DNA of 64,000 bases from Gymnothorax reevesii (lineage: Eukaryota > Chordata > Actinopteri > Anguilliformes > Muraenidae), in assembly GCA_029721435.1 (NCBI GenBank), contig CM056583.1, positions 85,947,620 through 86,011,619 of the forward strand. Direction: 5' to 3'. The notes under the pieces are model-generated. The model was not told the origin of the DNA and searched no databases. It was given only the letters and a program-made list of their open reading frames with translations. The position numbers and the translations under genes are program-made. Below, piece by piece: positions 11,516-23,333 of this stretch; positions within the stretch are counted from its first letter, which is position 1, and each line of letters opens with the position of its first letter.

Positions 11516-12624
11516 TGATCATACTGATTAACATTATGTGCACATTTTTTAATTACTTTTATTTTTAATTACTTTTATTACATGTCCTATTTCCTTTGTG
11601 TTTCATGAGAGGTATGTGACTAAGAAATAATTTTCATTTCTTTCAGAACATGTATACATCCTAGTTCTTGTCGAAAGATTACTGTATTAGCGTGTTCATT
11701 CATAGTTTTGATTGTCACATGCACAGTTGCAATGACAATGCACATGCAAGTGAGTCTTCGCTGTCAAATTGCCTTGCAGGTAGCTCTTGAAATCGATCAC
11801 TCTGTGGCCTAAGTTTCAACCAGTTTCATAAATTCTGGAAATTATGCAACTTTTCTGCATTTTTACCTGTACAATAGTGTTTATGACAATGATTAAATGA
11901 AAATATCTCCAGGCCCGGTTGAGAATAAGTGAGATATATAGATACTTGTCAAAATTGCATAATTAAATCAAGTGAATAAACATGAAAGGGCATTTTATTT
12001 GAATTTCTGTGAGTACCATAACATGAATGTATGTATTTTTGTTTTCCTTAAATTTCGAGCCCCTGCCACACGATTCTCCGTGACCATTCGGTGGCGACTG
12101 ATTTACGGGAAAGTTCAAGTACTTAAGTTTACATTTCCATCAGAAATAGTTGGACAGATTGAACTGATTCCCCATTATAATGCATCTCATTAGACTGGTT
12201 TTTTCCACTTTTTCCTCATTTTGGCCCCAACTTTTTCGGCTTCCAGGTGGCGCTGCAACCAAACGAAGCGATCAATGGCAAAAAAAAAATGAGGATTTTT
12301 TGTGATTCATGTAAATGTACCTGCATACAGTTTTGTTCAAATCTAGGGGAGTCATTTCCATAAAATGTTCTCAAAGTGTCAGTTTCTCAGACAATGGCAC
12401 TAAATGGCACTCTGAGAGATTTTTTTGGATGTAAATGTTTGTCTCATACTAGGTTTTATCAAGGAACAAGGTCTTTATTGGCTCTGTTCTCTGCACTTTG
12501 GTTTTGTGAGCTGTTGGACTGATATAAGATCAATACGGGCGACGTCAGCAGGTCTGCTCCTGAGAGAGGAAAATGGAATCAGAAACCAGAGACCGCAGTC
12601 AGTCTCCTCCATTACATATCGAGA
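11516..12624. other. Non-coding stretch, nothing recognised
   Basis: No gene-like frame. A GGTGGCGC-containing phrase at 12247-12254 is a partial CTCF-like match only. The rest is AT-rich and unremarkable. Confidence 0.5.
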
Positions 12625-12695
12625 GCTGACTGCAATATACAGTTATGTCCAGATGTTATACGGTATATTGGACAAAACTGTTTATTGCAGTCAGC
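12625..12695. other. Isolated 27-bp-stem hairpin, pre-miRNA-like
   Basis: The 5' arm (12625-12651) and 3' arm (12669-12695) are reverse complements over 27 positions with two mismatches, separated by a 17-nt loop. The shared core is GCTGACTGCAATA. Total length (71 nt), stem length and loop size all fall in the range of animal microRNA precursors. I do not recognise either arm as a known mature miRNA. A tiny MITE or chance palindrome is the alternative. Confidence 0.45.
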
Positions 12696-12994
12696 CTTCG
12701 ATATTATCCCATTAGCCATCTACCCTGCCCCAAGATCTGCCACATAGTAATGCCCACTCCTGCCCTTCAAGGCTGAGTTCTGAGTGAGAATTTCTTCCTG
12801 TCATTACACATTTGTATTAAAATAATGTGAATATTATCATAGATTTGCAACTCAAATTTGACCCTGCAAAAAACTCAGTCTTAACCTGTGTTTTAGTCTA
12901 ATAATAAGACTAAAAATCATAATTTTTAATCAAAGGGGGGTAATTATTTTTAGCTACCGTTTGCTTCAGTGAAGGCCCCAGGTTTGACTTCAGC

Positions 12995-13095
12995 CTGAAG
13001 TTTGTACATTCTTCCTCCAGTTTCCCCCCACAGTCCAAAGGCCTGCATGGGCTGGGATGATGGGAGATAGTAATTCATTCCTATGGCCGAATTAC
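12995..13095 (+). repeat. Fragment of tRNA-SINE-like teleost repeat
   Basis: Contains AAGTTTGTACATTC, TTCCTCCAG and CCCCACAGTCCAAAGGCCTG in the order found in a common teleost repeat, of which 38096-38420 is a fuller copy here. The head and tail are missing. Confidence 0.5.
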
Positions 13096-14099
13096 AAAGT
13101 AAACAGTGAGTAAAAATGTTGGTTTTCCACTGGATGTTTGGAGACTCTCCAGCAACAATCCTCCCCTCCAACCCAACCCTGGCCAGAAATAAAGCAGCTT
13201 CAAGAGTGATGGATGCTCAGATAATTCTGTCTTCTTACATCACTGCCTAACCTTCATTGGACCCTTTCATTTTACTGACAGTCTTAATGAAGACTGACTC
13301 ATTAAGTGTCATGCTATCCTGACATGCCAGCTTTGAAACACTCCCTCTTCCCAAACACGTATATGTCCAACGCGCACAACACACGTATGTGGGTCATTCC
13401 ATACTAAACTGTGTAATTAACTATGTTGTATAAGAATAGTCAATAAAAAAATTTTCCAGGAGAATTAAATGATTTGCATTGTTCATATTTATTCACTCCC
13501 GGATTGTAGATATACATAAGAAAAAAGTCTGAGTCATCGGTCCAAGGACAGCAGAAAAAGTGGTTTCCTGATGTCAGTCAAGGCATTGTGAAGAACATAT
13601 TTTGTTACAAAATTTGGCAGCCAACTTCATGAAATGCTCATGACATGTCTGTTGATACTTCGAAAGAAAGTGAAATGAAATATCGCTGAGAAATACCCAT
13701 AATAACGGTTTCAAGTGTCTGCACTAAGTTATCGGGACTCGTCTGATCAGAAATGCGATTTGAAATGACCGTCAAGAGCGTAACCAGTCGTAACCAGTTA
13801 CCTCCAAACCTGTGGGTTAATTTGCATAATGTATGCAAATGACGTAACGATGACTTCGGCAAAATAAGGTACTCACTTCCTGCATCAAAATTTCACAAGG
13901 CGCCAGACAATCATATACCCCAATGCTTTAAAAAAATAATGATTGAAAAAAGAACATTTTTCAATGTCCAAATATCATGTTACGACCATAAAAGCGTAAA
14001 CAATCTGTGCGCTATCTCCATAGACTGTATAAAAAGATGGATGCTGCACCGGGGTCTGAAAAGTCAGGCCAATACAGAAATTGAATTCCACTTTTATGG

Positions 14100-14113
14100 C
14101 CAGTAGATGGCGA
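14100..14113 (+). promoter_or_regulatory. CTCF-like motif
   Basis: CCAGTAGATGGCGA agrees with the CTCF core pattern CCASYAGRKGGCRS at 13 of 14 positions, with only the last base deviating. Binding cannot be inferred from sequence alone. Confidence 0.35.
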
Positions 14114-16978
14114 CGTCGGTGGTTGCAGAATTGGGAAAAGGTGTATTTGAATGTTCATCACCATTGTAACACATCTGTACAGTTTGTACATGGCTCATTC
14201 CATACTTAAAACACACGTGCATGCACATACCAATCGCACATTTCTCGGCAATGAGGGCTAACAATGCACAATGGTGAAATTATATTTTTGCTCTCTTGAT
14301 TAAAATATCAATAAACATGAAGACCTAATTGAATTGTACTTTGCAACAATAACCGGCCAACCAAACAAGCTCTTTGTAAGGAATGATAAAAGGCATTCTG
14401 TTTGCCCTTGTGGAATTTTCACTGAAAAAAGAGATTTTGAGTCACACGTTTACAGAGGCATTAGTACGACAATTAAGAAAAAAAGACCTGAGATGTGCAA
14501 AGTAAACACAATTGTAGGGAAATTCTTCACAATCACAATCGGTTTCATCCTATTGAGTAGTAAAGCTTTCAGACACCTCAAAAAACAAAAGAAAACCCAT
14601 AAAATCAAAGCTTTACATCTGCATACCTGGCTGCTCTTGCAGTAAGCTCTTAGTTCTTTAGAAAAAAGCTGTACTTGGTCCTCTGGAAATGGAGAATGAA
14701 ATAAAAACTCTGAATGAAACTGAATGAACTTCACTACCGGGCATGTTTTACATTTCTACAGCGTACACCTACAATATTTGTGAACAGGAATCAGTTTTCT
14801 GTTTCTCCATACGCAGCAGATTCTTTAGAATGGGCCCATTGCCAGCCCTTATCTTCCTAAATATGCTTTGAGAGCCGTTCAGAACTGTGATCTGAAAGAT
14901 GTGACACAATTTCTTGCTTTGTATGTTGACTGCATTTTTCAAACCTGTACATTCTCCATTCTCCAGCATGCGATTTAACAAATAATGGAGCATCGTCAGC
15001 TGGCTGGCTTCTCTCATTTGATCTCTCAGTATTTGCCCGTGAGTGGATGTAATGTTGGCTCGGCTGCATCGGTTTTTTATGGCGTGTGGCCCTGAAATGC
15101 TGCGCAAAGCTTTTCCATCAGAATATACAATCCTAGGGCCGAGGGTTCTGCCTTTGTGTGTTGGGGGAAAAAATGTATATTTATTCAGAAATCATACCCC
15201 ACTGCAGAAAATTCCCACTGTACATCAGCATTTTTACAGTGGCACTCAAAACCTACTGCGAGTTAACAGCAGAGGTCTTGAAAACTTGACCCGCTGAACC
15301 TTAAAGGGTCACATGCTAGTTTATAAAGCAGCTGGGTGGGTCATTCAGCTGAAACTCCGGGTTTCAGTCTGACAGTGTGCCAGACTGGTGTTGAATCCCT
15401 ATGGGGCTGGTTTTGACTGTAATTGGCAGCTCCACTGGAGAAGCCTGTAATTGGGCTCTTTCCTGCACAAGAGCAAATCCACTGCATCCTCAGCTGAAAG
15501 GAGTCTTCCCGATTGCCTTTAACGGTCATTCCGACTCTCAGAGACGTTATCTCAGGAAATACTTTTTGTGTCTGTATTCAGACTGCATCATTTTATTGTT
15601 TTGGACATATTTTAATGTGAAAGGGTATTGGATGCTGGTATATTCAGAAAAAGATCTTGTTGATGGCACTACCTGCATTCTCAGAGCCACAGGTTCTCCT
15701 GAGTTCATCTGTTAGGAGCACACAGCACTTCAGGATTGAAATGCTTTTGATAGGTTGTTTTTCCTTCCAATTTCAACTTAAGCTGTATGAAATAGGAGTG
15801 TAGTAAACTTCTGTCACATATTTTACTCTTTAACTTTAGGGATTGGTAAGGAGGAGGTAGGAATGGGATATTTATATTATTGGATACCTTCACAGTGGCT
15901 ACCAAATGATAAATTGTTTCAGATGCATCTCATCTGCAACCCTTTAAAATGGATTGGCTAAGGTCACTGAAGGATGCTGGAATAATTCATCACTGTTGCT
16001 CCTGTGAAAATGAAGAACTAATGAAGTACAGCTCCTCCTGCAGGAATTGAGTTTTAAAGCACCTGCTTGATTTACAAAGAATCTGCTGACAGAATTGTAA
16101 TAAGTGATGGAAGGCTTCTTCTCAGGAGAATGTCGCCTCCTGTTCAAGAATAACAGGAGGTTACTCGATTCATAATCGCCACAGTCACAGATAATACAAG
16201 GATGAAACTGGTTTATTCATTTAAAAATATATCAATAATGCATTGTTCATTGCTGACCTTCACTGGTTAGTACCTCAACAGCCAAATTAATAATGATGAG
16301 CAGTTTCTTCGAGTGCCCTTTCCCGAGACCTGTATGTAGTGTTGCTTTACATCTGTCCTTGCCGAGAAGTGAGGAGGTTTTTTGAAATTGTAATCACTGA
16401 ACAAATGATGCAGATCAAAAGAGCCCTTGACAGTTCAGGGCTGGTTGTTGAAATGTATGCGTTTGGAAAACAAGCACAACACTGAGTTAACGACTGCCAT
16501 CTGTAATACTCACCCAGCTGGGCCACACTAACGTTCCAGTTGTCACACTTGTTTTGGCAAACATCTGTTCATGGAGTGGTGCTGGGACAATGTAGCATCA
16601 CACTAAGCTGCTATCACAGATGCTTCTGAGATGGGGTATTTTGTGCTTTCTTTTATTGCATTGCGTCACAATGACATGCTTGACAATCGGGCGAAGCAGA
16701 GTCTCTGCAGTCATTATGTTCGCCCAACTGCTGATCCCAGCACAGCTGCCATGGAGGAGAGAATGCCCTGAGATCGCTCTCCGCTTCACGGTGACGCTGG
16801 CATCTGTTTGCTACCCTCCACCAATGAGAAAACAGCACCCACAGCCTGCAAATGCTGACTAAACACGATAACCGCACTGAGCGAGTGTCCTTCAAGAGCA
16901 AATTCATCTTATTTTTTCAAGACAAGACCAATCTGGAATACTTTTGACCAAACAGTTCATGGACAGTATCCTGATAAC

Positions 16979-17945
16979 CAACAGTCTGCAAACATCTGGG
17001 AAGTGAGGAGACCAATTGCTGAGGTTTTGGGAGAAGAATGTTGTCCCACTCTTGTCTGATGTAGGATTCTAGCTGCTCAACAGTCCTGGGTCTTCTGTGC
17101 CAGATTTTCCGTTTTATGATGCACCAAATTTTTTCTATTAGTGAATTTGAAGGCAGCAACACATTGCAAAAAAGGTGGGACAGGACCATGTTTACCATTG
17201 TGTGGCATCCCCTCTCCTTTGTACAACAGTCTGTAAATGTCTGGGAAGTTAGGAGACTCATTGCTGGAGTTTTGGAAGAAGAATGTTGTCCGTCTCCTGT
17301 CTGATGTAGGATTTTAGCTGCTCAACAGTCCTGGGTCTTCTAAGCCAGATTTTTTGTTTTATGATGCACCAAATGTTTTCTATTAGTGAATGGTCTGGAC
17401 TGCAGGTAGACAAAATTAACACTCAGACTCTTTTACTGCGAAGCCATGCTGTTGTGATGGATGCAGTATGTGGTTTGGCATTGTTTTGCTGAAATATGCA
17501 AGGCCTTCCCTTAAAGAGACATTGTCTGGATGTTGTTGTAAAGCCGCTCTATACTCTTCAGCATTGATAATGCCTTTCCATATGTGTGAGCTCCCCACGC
17601 CGTAGGGACTAATGCAACCTGGTACCATCAGAGCTGCAGGCTTTTGAACTGAGCGCTGATAACAAGCTGGATGCTCCCTCTCCTCTTTCGTCCGCAAGAC
17701 ACAGCGTCCCTGGTTTCCAAAAAGAATTGCAAATTTTGATTCATCTCACCGCAGAACAGGTTTCCATTCTGTCTCAGTCCATTTTAAATAAACTTTGGCC
17801 CACAGGAGACAGTGGCGTTTCTGGATCGTGTTCAAATATGGCTTCTTCTTTGTATGATACAGCTTTAACTTGCATTTGTAGATTGCACGGCGGACTGTGT
17901 TCACAGACGATGATTTCTGGAAGTGTTCCTGAGCCCTTGCAGTGA
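16979..17945 (-). pseudogene. Tc1-like transposase pseudogene (copy B)
   Basis: Tc1 transposases cut and paste the element at TA sites using a DD34E catalytic triad. On the minus strand I see [18 protein letters not shown], followed by [20 protein letters not shown], in the open block 17697-17416. A frameshift follows. The catalytic phrase usually read QQDNA is here QQNNA (codon 17483-17485, complement AAC), so the second catalytic Asp has become Asn. Downstream scraps include KIWCIIKRKIWHRRPRTVEQ and LESYIRQEWDNILLPKPQQL (17150-17000). Part of the C-terminus is duplicated. It cannot encode an active enzyme. Confidence 0.85.
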
Positions 17946-18098
17946 TTCCAGTGCAGAATCAGGCCTGTTTTTTAATGCAGTGCCATCTGAGGGCCCGAAA
18001 ATCACAAGTGTCCAATATTGACTTCGGACTTGTCCCTTGTGCCCAGAGATTTCTCCAGATTTCCTGAATTCTTTGATGATATCATATCCTGTAGATTC
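16979..18098 (-). mobile_element. Tc1-like element, family B, rearranged copy
   Basis: This is an incomplete Tc1/mariner element lying on the minus strand, in the same family as 24571-26098. Both terminal repeats are missing. Homology fades at about 16979 (element 3' side) and at about 18098 (5' side, just after the segment encoding the DNA-binding region). A block of about 245 bp from the 3' end is present twice (about 16984-17139 and 17140-17400). The junction lies where transposase codons meet 3' untranslated sequence, at a shared GAAT. A tandem duplication explains this better than a second insertion. Confidence 0.82.
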
Positions 18099-19299
18099 GA
18101 AATTCGGGAGTGGGATAAAGAAAAGAGTCGTTCAGGCAAAATCAGACTAAGATCCCTCCCGGTTTGGGGGTCTCCTTCTTCGTTCTCCTTTGTGCTGCCT
18201 CTGTGGGAGGAAGACAAGAACAGATCATTATGTGAGTGTTGCTGAGGTGTAATGCTGCTCAGCTCAGGCAGGCATTCTGTCTGCTAGGCCAGTGACCGCG
18301 CCTTATATTCTGGCCTAGCTCATCAGAGGGAAAAAGGTACAGGTGTGTCAGTCACATTCCACTTACGTGCCCTGTCCATGGTGCTGAAGGCCAGGTAGAG
18401 TGGTCTCGCCTGACAGGGAGAGCTGCCGCTCTCCAGGGTGCTGAACGGCCCATCACTTCCCCTGGGAAGTTTACGCCTTCCCACACTTCTCCCAAGGGGT
18501 AGGGCCTGCGTGGTTGCGTGGGGCAGCCCCCTCCAGGGTTCCCCACCCAAGTGGCGTAGGCTGTTGGGGCAGGGGCGCCACAGCATGTAAAATTAGAAAA
18601 TTAGAAAAGATATCAAGAAAAAAAAAGCCAACTGGATGAGACCGTGGGCTCTAATTTCCTGGCGCAGCGCAGGTGGTGTAGCGTGGCGCAGCCCGCGCAG
18701 TGGTAATTTCGTGAGATGCGCAGCCTTTGGTAGACAAACGTGCGCCGAGATGGGTGTGGCGGCGTAGTAGGGGGAGGGGAGGTGTCACATATTCATCAAG
18801 ACGCAGTGACAATTTCGTAGAAAAAGTCTCCGCTGGAGTGGCGCAAAAAGCTCGCCATCTCCAAACTAGTTTGATTGCTGTGCAGTGGTAATTTGGCTGA
18901 CCGGCGCAGAGTGCGCACATATCACCGTAATCTCACAGGCAGGTTTACAGAATGTCAGGCACATTTCAATGCAAGAAATAATTACAGGAAGCACTGTTTA
19001 ATGTAGCTATCTGAATAAGCTCCGTGTCCGAAAGTCATAAAAGTTCAAATTTTTCCGAGTATTCCAGGAATTATTAGACGTGCAAACTTATGTTTGTGTT
19101 AGACCTTCACAAAATGCAAATTGATAGCTATCGACTTTTCTTGGTCTTTTTAGCCTATTCGTCTGTTTTCTTCCGTTGAAGATAGACAGCAGTCTTTATT
19201 CGGCCTTTCTTTTGAAAATTAGTCAGATGGATGGAACAGATTCAACCAATACCCCTTGTCCTCACCCTTTGGGTGGGGCGGGGTAATAATGGGTGTCAT
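18099..19299. other. GC-richer unclassified block
   Basis: This stretch differs in composition from its surroundings. 18390-18580 is GC-rich with CCCC/GGGG phrases. 18655-18920 is CpG-rich with repeated GGCGCAG and GTGGTAATTT phrases (about 18698 and 18884), suggesting an old internal duplication or an unclassified repeat. Open frames on the minus strand (18586-18323, 18920-18651) have low-complexity Arg/Pro-rich translations and no recognised domain. Confidence 0.4.
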
Positions 19300-19540
19300 A
19301 GTGACTAGTCATTCAGTGTGCCGATGTTAGTCTGCTAGGGCACTGGGATGATGGTTGCTGTTTTGAGGCAGGCTGGGACAGCAGCTTACACCGACAAGAG
19401 GTTAAAGATGTCAGTGAATATCTCTGCCAGCCGGTAAGCACAGTCAGTGAGGACCCTGCCTGGAATCCCATCTGGGCCTGCTGCCTTCCGAGCACTCTTC
19501 ACCTTCAGGACTCATTTCACCTCATGTACCTGCAGGGAGA
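19300..19540 (-). pseudogene. L2/Rex1-like LINE RT fragment
   Basis: Read on the minus strand, the sequence gives [20 protein letters not shown], then [16 protein letters not shown] and, after a stop, PACLKTATIIPVP. This order ([10 protein letters not shown], then the IFN phrase, then TATIIPVPK) is the region just before RT block 3 in L2/Rex1-type LINEs. It is exactly the part deleted from the LINE at 8057-10034, so the two are separate insertions. It carries at least two stops and has no ends or tail. Confidence 0.78.
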
Positions 19541-21830
19541 ACGAGTGGTCAGCAATTATTCAATCAACGCGTAATGTAAGAGATTCCTGCGAAGAATTGA
19601 AGTCCTTGTGCATGGAGGTTCAAATGATCTTATTTCACTTAAACGATCGTGAAACACATGCATTGCTTCCAACCCATGAGTAAAGAAAAGCGTGAGAAGT
19701 CCGGAGTTATTTGGCATAATTGGTATGCATTATAAATGAAAATTGGCCACATCTGAGAATGTTGAGAGTTTGCGGAGTTTCCATGAATGATTGAAAACAG
19801 GTCATGACCAATCATTCATTTTAAGGGATTGTTTGAGCTTCCCCTATTACCAGTTCACAAGCTGCCACTGACACCCTAGCCATCTCAAAGTCATTGTAAT
19901 TTGCCTGGTAATCAAAAGATGATGAAGAAACAAGGCTGTATATCGGCCGAGCAAGTGAACAAATTATCTTTACCTCCACTACATTAACATTACCAACCAA
20001 AGCGAGTAACTGGCCTATCTTGTGATGACAAACATGAAACTTTTTTTACATTATTAAAGTGTAGCGAGAAAAACTTTTGCACGCCGGGAAGCAAATGGCT
20101 GCGTAGCAGAAAGGCGGGATAAGGACTAAAGTCACGAAAAAAACTCCCGCACATGGTCCTCTCACTTGCAATAAATTTTTTAGTCGACGTTTCGGTCAAC
20201 TGACCTTCCTCAGGACAACAAACATTATTAGTGTGATGAGATGAGAGCCTTGGCACTGGTGAAAACCAGCAAGAGACCCAAGGATCGTTGCATCCGAGTG
20301 TCATGAAAATGCAGTGAAGTATGTGGATAGAGTGATCAATTATGTACAGGGTTAACATTTTTGGTGGACGGACGGACGGATGGATGCACACGCAGCTTAT
20401 TTCATAGTCCTTCTGAAATTCTTTTGGCTGGGTTTAAAAGCAAGCAATGAAAACAAACAAAAACATCCCCAGCATTTAGAAATAATATTCTGAACGAGGC
20501 TGAAATCAACTATTACATGAAATTAGATTTTCCATTAGAGCCACCTAGCTGAACTGAGTTTTCTGCTGAGTCTGAAAACTTGTGAAAGAGGCAACGGGTT
20601 TGGAATGCTAATCGACTCCATGCTGTGGGCCTTGTTTCAATGACTGGCTGCTTCATTTGGGAAGCGACTTGATATCTGAAAAGTTGTGAGACGATTCAGG
20701 CGATCTATCTACATGAGCCTCTGACTCAGAACAAAGGTGCCAAAGATATAAACACATAATGGGTGAAAAAAAAACACAAGCGAGTGAAATAAGAATCAAC
20801 ATTACTGAGAAAGCACCGCGTCCCTTGAAGTATGGCATTGAGGTTATTTTCCATGGAAAATATGTAAAATGCAAAGCAGATCCTCAGTTTACCCTGGAAA
20901 AATAATCTCAAGAACACCAGCTGAAGGGCACCTTTAACTTAACAATGCCTTAATTCCTGAAAGCAATTTCAGAATAATCGGTTGAATTGACAGTATGATT
21001 TATTGACTGTCCGATGTCTGGTTTTTGGAAATTGTTTCTCACCATTCAGATATTTACCTTAACTTTTTGAAAAGCCAATCTCCCTGCCCATATTATATGA
21101 TTTGCATTTAAAGGGTATTATGTTTGATTTAAAAAAAAACAAAGGACTAATGAACTATTAGACTTGCACCTTTTAACATTTTGCTCTGGCTTTGAAAGAG
21201 CACTTTTACGTCTGATCTTACACAGTCAGCAAATGTTTCACCTGCAAATTATATTTTCGGACAAGTTTTCTGCAGGACACAAACAAGTGGTATTGAGACG
21301 TCCGTCAGATAAACCAGAGTGGACAGGCTCTCTAAGGGCTGGCTGCTTGGATTATAAAGTGGGTTTTACAGGAAACAGAGACATAGGTCTCAATTAGTGT
21401 GCCGTCTGTCTACCTGCCTTCTCTTTTCTTTTTAAAGCTTTATCTGTTTTTCTGTTGGGGGGACGACTTCAGTAAATGATTTAGTCTCAGTTCTGACATG
21501 GAAATTTTTAGAGAAAGCAAAGCACAGCTCTGTCTGTGACCATTTAAATGACGTCTACACTGACAAAAACAAAAACCTTTTTATAGTATAGTTTTCAAAA
21601 TAAAATTATAATGGAAATTAAAATATGTTTTGTGAAAATGCTGATGTTAGTGAATCAAACGAGAACTAACTATAAGAAACATTTCATTAGACCATGAGGA
21701 TTTTGTGGAGAAGAAGTTATAGCTTTGCTGCATTTTAGTATTTGTCATCATGAATTTCAAACACTCAACACAGAATGTGCAGGCAAAACTAAGTATATGA
21801 AATCATAAAGAAGTTTTTAGCAAATACTTC
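19541..21830. other. Non-coding stretch with one repeat scrap
   Basis: At about 20164-20225 the phrase GACGTTTCGGTCAACTGACC followed by TTCCTCAGGAC matches a type seen in widespread fish repeats (possibly the 3' part of a retroelement; class not certain). A GGAC tetramer run occurs at about 20365-20380. Nothing else is recognised, and the open frames lack domains. Confidence 0.45.
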
Positions 21831-21832
21831 TA

Positions 21833-23331
21833 TTCTCAGTCCATATGAAAACGCACCACTCACGAAATCTAGAATAGCTCCACGGATTGATATGTGAAGT
21901 ATATACGTATGATGCATTTGAGATAATGACTGATTTAAGAAGACATGTAAACTTCATTCAATTTCATTCACGATAATGTTAATGCGCGAGAGAGGTTTAA
22001 CTGGTGTAGGGGTCAAACAGGAAAGTCAATAACGGGTGTGACCGCCATTTGCATTGACACATGCGGTGCATTGTCGTCGCATGGAGTTGATCAGTCTCTG
22101 GATAGTGTTCTGAGGGATAGCATTCCACTCCTGAACCTCAAGTTTTCGGATGTTGTCCAGTTGGCGTTGACGTGAAAGACGTCGTCCAATTTCATCCCAT
22201 AAGTGCTCGATAGGGGAGAGGTCGGGTGTCAGAGCTGGCCACTGAAGCACGGGGATGTTCTGCTGTGCAAGGTACTGCATGGACACCCTTGCAGTGTGTG
22301 CCCTAGCGTTGTCCTGTTGGAACGTGTGGACATTGTGGTGTTGGTTAAAGAACGGCACAACATGGTTCTGCAGCACCTGGTCCCGGTAGTAGATGCCGTT
22401 CACCCTTCCTCTGCAGATATGGAGAGGGGTTCTGTGACTGTAGCTTATTCCACCCCACACCATAACGCTGCCACCACCCCAACGGTCCGTTTGAACGACA
22501 CAATCTGCGTTATAACGTTCACCACGTCTCCGCCAAACACGTATACAGCCATCTGCGTTCCTTAAGTAAAATCTTGACTTGTCAGAAAAGATGACACCGT
22601 GCCATTGTCGTAGTCGCCAATTCTGGTGCCTGTTTGCCCACTGTAGACGCTGGTTTCGGTGACGATCCGTCAATATGGGGCCGAAATAAGGACGTCGTGC
22701 ACGCAGGCCTGCAGCTCACAGACGGTTCCGTACGGTGTTGGGGTGAATGAATTCACGTCGTCCTTGGACTTGAGCAGCCGTTCTTGTCGCTGGTAGTGTT
22801 CGGGACATGATCCCGTACGATCTGACGGTCCTGACGTGCCGTTGTCACACGTTGTTGACCCGGTCGAGGACGGTTCCGAGTGCTCCCCGTTTGCAAAAAC
22901 CTTTGATGGAGTCTTGCGATCGTTGTGTGTGCGCAGTGTAGTCGTCTGGCAATTTCCCTGGTGCTGGCGCCAATTTGAAGCATGCCTATGGCACGTTCCC
23001 GTTCAGGGGCTGTAAGTTGTGGCATAGTGTCGAAGTTTCCTAAGTGTCAGTGAAGAAGTGAAATTTTATTCGGATTCACATGCTTTTAAAGGCAATGTGT
23101 GCACAAATTCAGAGTGAAATTCATTTTTCCCGTGGTGTGCGTGCAAGATGTTGCGTTTTTGCAAAAAAAATTGTCTAGCGTTACAGTTAACTTGAAATTC
23201 TCGCATTTCTTGCACCTGGCATGTCGGGTGACGTCACTGTAGTGTTGTTGTTGTATAAAAATTATATTGAAGTTCATTTGAACTTAAATATTGACTTTTT
23301 TCAAGTGGTGCGTTTTCATTTGTACTCAGTA
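21833..23331 (-). mobile_element. Full-length Tc1-like transposon, family C
   Basis: Both terminal inverted repeats are present. The left repeat (21835-21860) and the right (23304-23329, reversed) share ATGAAAACGCACCACT and match at 23 of 26 positions. A TA dinucleotide lies outside each end (21831-21832, 23332-23333), fitting TA target duplication. The total length of about 1.5 kb and a single transposase region on the minus strand are normal for Tc1. The transposase carries two visible lesions. Family C is distinct in sequence and ends from families at 4389 and 24571. Confidence 0.92.
22026..23025 (-). pseudogene. Tc1 transposase, two disabling lesions
   Basis: The transposase cuts element ends and reinserts them at TA. 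The start is the ATG at 23025, the first in a frame opening with MPQLTAPERERAIGMLQIGA. Residues 5-55 form a paired-type helix-turn-helix, and a basic GSTRNRPRPGQQR hinge follows. The catalytic triad is visible as SDKSRF (first Asp), QQDNARAHTA (second Asp) and SPIEHLWDE (Glu), with 34 residues between Asp and Glu, i.e. DD34E. GGGSVMVWGGIS is also typical. The total span gives about 332 residues, close to family length. Lesions: a net +1 shift after NTTS (near 22810), and a TGA in place of an Arg-type codon (CGA to TGA is the simplest change) near 22698. The rest of the frame is clean, so decay is modest. Confidence 0.92.
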
Positions 23332-23333
23332 TA

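Larger units (their letters stand above)
12696..16978. other. Long non-coding stretch, few features
   Basis: No convincing exon, RNA gene or intact element. A repeat scrap lies near 12995-13095 and a CTCF-like motif at 14100-14113. The phrase around 14020-14040 (CATAGACTGTATAAAAAGAT) resembles a widespread teleost repeat. A partial direct repeat GGTCATTCCATACT / GCTCATTCCATACT occurs at about 13393 and 14193. Open frames such as 14334-14645 (+) and 14769-15107 (-) lack domains. Confidence 0.5.

Noticed and set aside
17727..17945. Plus-strand frame repeated in similar form at 25339-25139 (minus)
   Set aside because: Both are antisense shadows of the same transposase region in the two inverted family B Tc1 copies.
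20164..20225. GACGTTTCGGTC...CCTCAGGAC phrase as a Penelope-type element
   Set aside because: The phrase is common in fish repeats but too short here to assign a class, and no RT or GIY-YIG motif is nearby.
22203..22565. 120-codon plus-strand frame
   Set aside because: Antisense to the well-supported Tc1 transposase on the minus strand.
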